A stretch of DNA of 64,000 nucleotides from Cristatella mucedo (lineage: Eukaryota; Bryozoa; Phylactolaemata; Cristatellidae). Below, one piece after another: positions 61,087 to 64,000 of this stretch (the stretch's first letter is position 1; every line of letters starts with the position of its first letter). Under the pieces are notes generated by a model that made no database searches, was not told the origin of the DNA, and saw only the letters and a program-made list of their open reading frames with translations. Both the position numbers and the translations under genes were made by a program. The stretch is from positions 1 to 64,000 of the forward strand of contig WPIO01000360.1 in assembly GCA_009760855.2 (NCBI GenBank), read 5' to 3'.

Positions 61087-61770
61087 TTGATAGATAGAGC
61101 AAAACTTGCAGCATGCCAGCCTTTGTCCGGCCGTCATTAATTCAACAAACTCGACCACATGATTCCACTGGTGAAGTTATTGTGCATAAGTTCATTCAAC
61201 AGTCCTTGGTCAATCGCGTGAGCACTGGTGAGTCAGGCTGGGACATTAGCATAAACTGGAATTTGTGTCCCATCCTCGCTTGGAAAGAAGAAAAAGGACT
61301 ATCACTAGTGCTAGCTTTCCTTCCATGCAATCGATCGAAAAGCAAGTCTGCGAGGAGCAGGCGAACTCGACAAGTACAGCGTTAGGGTTGAGAGTTTCGC
61401 TTGAAGCCATTCAGAGCTCTTTAGTAGATACGTATAGACTTCCAATACAGTTTCCCACAATCTTATTATAAGCCAAGGAAAATATTCAAAGCATGTTCAA
61501 CAAGAGACTAACAGTTTTAATGGTAGAACGACGATGAGCTTGTCACCTAGTGGGTCAAGTTCTGTAATTGGACGCTGCTCAGGCAGTTGGCTGTGGGAAC
61601 CCTACCTGAGCGCTGTGAACCTCGTGGTTAATGGAAAGAGCTGCATCTTGGACTAACTGGCTGCACTAGCTGCTTTTCTCAGAAGCATGTCTGAATGTGA
61701 GGATTTTTTTTACCGAGGCTCCATTTCATACTTTACCCATCAAAGCAATGTTTTGCCGAACAATAAATTC
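61087..61770 (+). other. Probable 3' UTR of the SRCR gene
   Basis: No splice donor of good quality follows the TAG. The first ~360 bases resemble the flank of the pseudogene. The first canonical AATAAA downstream is at 61762-61767. Actual polyadenylation is unproven. Confidence 0.5.
61762..61767 (+). terminator. Candidate polyadenylation signal AATAAA
   Basis: First exact AATAAA after the SRCR stop codon, about 680 bases downstream. Usage is not shown. Confidence 0.35.
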
Positions 61771-61981
61771 AGTTAAAGGTGTACGTTTTATTGTTAAGTT
61801 TCATCGGATACGTCCGGATGCGATTACGATTACAGGCCGGCACACATCGAGGTTTCACCTAGACTCTGGATTTTGGGTTTAAACCTTAATAGACTACATA
61901 ACCGAACTGCATGACTCCACTAACTAGTCCTAGGGCGACCACATTCGTTGCTGTTGCTTGTCGACGTGCTGCACCTTATTT

Positions 61982-62336
61982 ATGTAACCGCGCAGAGAAA
62001 CTCGTCCCCGACTCTCTACTGGTGGACTGTGCGATGCAGCGCTGCAGTGCGGTTAAAACACAGGCGGCCACAACTGGGTGCCGAAAGCAACAGTTTATTG
62101 TGGGCCTGTTAGTAGTGGTTACGCGCCGGCGCAAGCGCTTTACGCCGCGTTCACCGGACCGACGGAGTTAACTGCGAAAACTCCCGAAGCTGGAGTATAA
62201 CCAACTACCCTGTGCGTTTACGCGGCGCGTACCGGACCAACGGAGTTAACAGCGCGAACTCCCGAAGCCCGCGTATAATAAACTATCCAATGCGCGCGTC
62301 GCTAGTGATTGTCCCAACCCCGAAGGCGGGTCGCTA
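61982..62336. mobile_element. Possible short LTR-like element
   Basis: Starts TGTAACCGCG and ends GGTCGCTACA, with TGTA/TACA ends and GC-rich content recalling the putative LTR at 44510. No target duplication is visible. Two tandem units of 78 bases (about 62139-62294, sharing 'ccggacc-acggagttaac' and 'actcccgaag') lie inside. Confidence 0.3.
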
Positions 62337-62561
62337 CAGCACCCCAAGATACGAGCAGCTAACTGAGTAGCTGCCAGAACACAACAGCGCAGTCTAAGTT
62401 GCACTCAGCTGTTCGCCGCCGTAGGTTCGTCGCTCGTGCTCTCGAAGCGTAGTCTCGCATCGACTACCAAGCTGCAGCCCCGAGCTCTGTCAGTCGTCCT
62501 ATTCAATTCTCTCGCCTCTAAACTCTTGACTCGCGCGTAGCTGCTATTTCTACTTCAGCAT

Positions 62562-62797
62562 ATTAGTCGGTGCAAATCCTGACCGCATCGTCTGCACCGG
62601 GCTTCATTCGAACTTTAGCAGGTAGACCAGGAGCCGGGCCTGTACTAGGTGTCCTAGTCGAACCCGCTAAGACAACCACATTAGTCGCTCCATCTCCTAA
62701 CCGCATCGCCTGCATAAAGCTCCATTCTAACCTGAGCCAGGTGAGTCAGGAGCTGGGTCTGAACTAGGCGCCCTAGTCGACCCCCCTAAGGCGAGGG
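62562..62797. repeat. Tandem duplication, two units of 118 bases
   Basis: Units at about 62562-62679 and 62680-62797 share 'ttagtcg', 'accgcatcg-ctgca', 'caggagc-gggt' and 'ctagtcga-cc-ctaag'. No coding role is seen. Confidence 0.75.
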
Positions 62798-63419
62798 CTC
62801 CCATCGCGGCTAAGCTGAGAGCTGCACCAGTGCATTTAAGCTTGTGAAGAGCCTGAAGCTTCCAGCCGAAAAGGCGTCCGCACGCCTCTTTAGATCAGGA
62901 TACGAAGAACTAGCACACTCGAAAGGAAACTTTAAAAACACGATTGCCTGCATTATATTAGTGGAAGCCTCAACTGACAAAAAAATATTCTGAAGCTATA
63001 AGCCGAATAATCGCCGAGCTGGCATCCTTGTTACTCCTCTGAGAAAAGACGGTAGAGAAACATCTTTAATCTGAGCGCCTTTAGAACTGCTATGCAAGTT
63101 CAAGAGGCAACCGAGTCTTCAAAGTGTTGGAGGATAATGTGTGTTGTACGATGAAGGTTGGCTTAAGGTGGCTGTAATTTTGATGGAAGCCGTTGAGGCC
63201 CTCCCTTCAGCATGAATCATTGAGGGTTCACATGCCCCAGCTCTCGCCTTGCTTTTGATTTAAGCGAACGGAGCGAGTGCTGGGAGGACGAGTTGAGGTA
63301 GCGCATCTTTAAAAAAAATTCAAGTCAGGGGTTGTTATGATTTTACTTAGTTGTGAGTTACAAGCTTTGGGAAAGCAGGAGCAGAATGAATAGTCTCCTT
63401 TGAATTTTAGTCTGCTTGC
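62798..63419. other. Unassigned stretch
   Basis: No gene or element recognised. The last ~100 bases have L2-A-like words ('caggggttgttatgatttta', 'agttacaagctttggga'). Confidence 0.4.
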
Positions 63420-63520
63420 GAATAATAATAAAAATAATGATAATAATGCACTTGATAAAGTGCCCTCGGAGAACTCAATTCATTTCTAGGCGCTTTACGT
63501 ATGTTGCAAATGGATAAGAC
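63420..63520 (-). mobile_element. L2-A 3' tail
   Basis: (AAT)n, 'gataaagtgccctcggagaactcaat' and 'ctaggcgctttacgt' in minus orientation. Confidence 0.85.
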
Positions 63521-63529
63521 AACGGACTG

Positions 63530-63670
63530 TGGTTTGGCCTTGTGGTTAAGGTGCTCGCCCCGACCAAGGTCTGACCGAGGTCACGGGCTTGAGCCCCATG
63601 GGGTACGTGGAGCGCCTGAATAGAGATTAAGTTATCTTAGGGCGCTATAAAAATGAATGAAATGTATTTA
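63530..63670 (+). mobile_element. tRNA-derived SINE, family 1, best copy
   Basis: A-box 'gtggttaaggtgctcgc' (63540-63556), B-box 'gaggtcacgggcttgagcccc' (63577-63597), joint 'atggggtacgtggagcgcctg', and a tail in which GCGCC pairs with GGGCGC around 'gattaagttatctta'. It ends in AT-rich sequence. Confidence 0.85.
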
Positions 63671-63929
63671 TATATTAGTCAGAGGAGCGTGTGTTGTAAC
63701 TGGAAGCAAGTGTTCCAGGTTGGCATATTGAAGAGAAAGAAGGAAGTAAGAAAAAAATGGGATACACAACCTTGACTGATTGATTGATGAGAAGCCCATT
63801 CGTTGTGCAGGTCAGTGAATGTTGGTCTAGCATAGCAGTTGCTGTGTTCACGGCAGACCAGGCAACCTACAGAGTTGGGCACCCACTACGAGAACTTTAT
63901 TGTATGGGTATGATGACTTTCGAGCTACC

Positions 63930-64000
63930 TACGTCGACACTAGATGTCAAAAATGTATAGACCAACTTGGATGTGGTATCCCTGTTCAAGCAGGCTCAAA
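63930..64000 (-). mobile_element. L2-A fragment running off the window
   Basis: 'gaccaacttggatgtggtatccctgttcaagcaggct' matches the minus strand of the L2-A frame around DKDTTSKLVHAF. It continues beyond the window end. Confidence 0.75.

Noticed and set aside
63540-63597. Possible functional tRNA gene (A and B boxes)
   Set aside because: Related degenerate copies at 38940 and 21720 and a LINE-like tail show it is a SINE head.

Overview
This is animal (metazoan) genomic DNA, almost certainly from an invertebrate. The evidence is spliced genes with GT-AG introns of 0.1 to 6 kb, group A scavenger-receptor cysteine-rich (SRCR) domains each split over two exons, many non-LTR retrotransposons of the L2/CR1 type, tRNA-derived SINEs, hAT and Ty3/gypsy remnants, and abundant microsatellites. 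The species cannot be fixed from sequence alone. Expanded SRCR families are known from sponges, echinoderms and amphioxus, and any of these would fit.

The main gene runs on the plus strand from 34621 to 61086. Fifteen exons can be joined by hand with consistent splice phases into one 1008-residue open reading frame. It has a 52-residue charged cytoplasmic tail, one transmembrane signal anchor (about residues 65-86, type II orientation) and seven group A SRCR domains ending exactly on the last cysteine. Exons 5-7 and 10-12, with their introns, are a recent tandem duplication (46.5-50.1 kb and 54.5-58.0 kb). Its intronic identity is patchy, and coding changes are concentrated in two SRCR domains. 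A 24-base microexon sits between SRCR6 and SRCR7.

A related, decayed copy of the 3' end of this gene lies upstream at about 3355-7576. It has the same microexon and the same exon phases, but a lost splice acceptor and two in-frame stops in its last exon. Its similarity to the main gene continues into the 3' flank, so the window holds two tandem paralogues, the upstream one dead at its 3' end.

Most of the rest is transposon debris. An L2-like LINE (here called L2-A) appears as two near-intact reverse transcriptase copies (22385-24745 plus, 42985-44428 minus), a broken long copy (270-2430 minus) and many short 3' tails. The tails share a GC-paired hairpin with the tails of tRNA-derived SINEs. 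A second LINE (here LINE-B) is at 13520-14940 and 29640-31090. A Ty3/gypsy remnant lies at 9.9-12.5 kb, a hAT transposase remnant of the ZMYM-like type at 25.3-27.85 kb, and a hAT miniature element resembling SPACE INVADERS (SPIN) at 6730-6914. A putative solo LTR carrying an internal minisatellite lies at 44510-45963. Very long (GA)n and (CA)n tracts lie at 16.0-16.9 kb and inside several introns.

No bacterial-type operons, CRISPR arrays, rRNA genes or convincing functional tRNA genes were seen. All coordinates of degenerate elements are approximate; the exon boundaries of the main gene are exact to the base as read.
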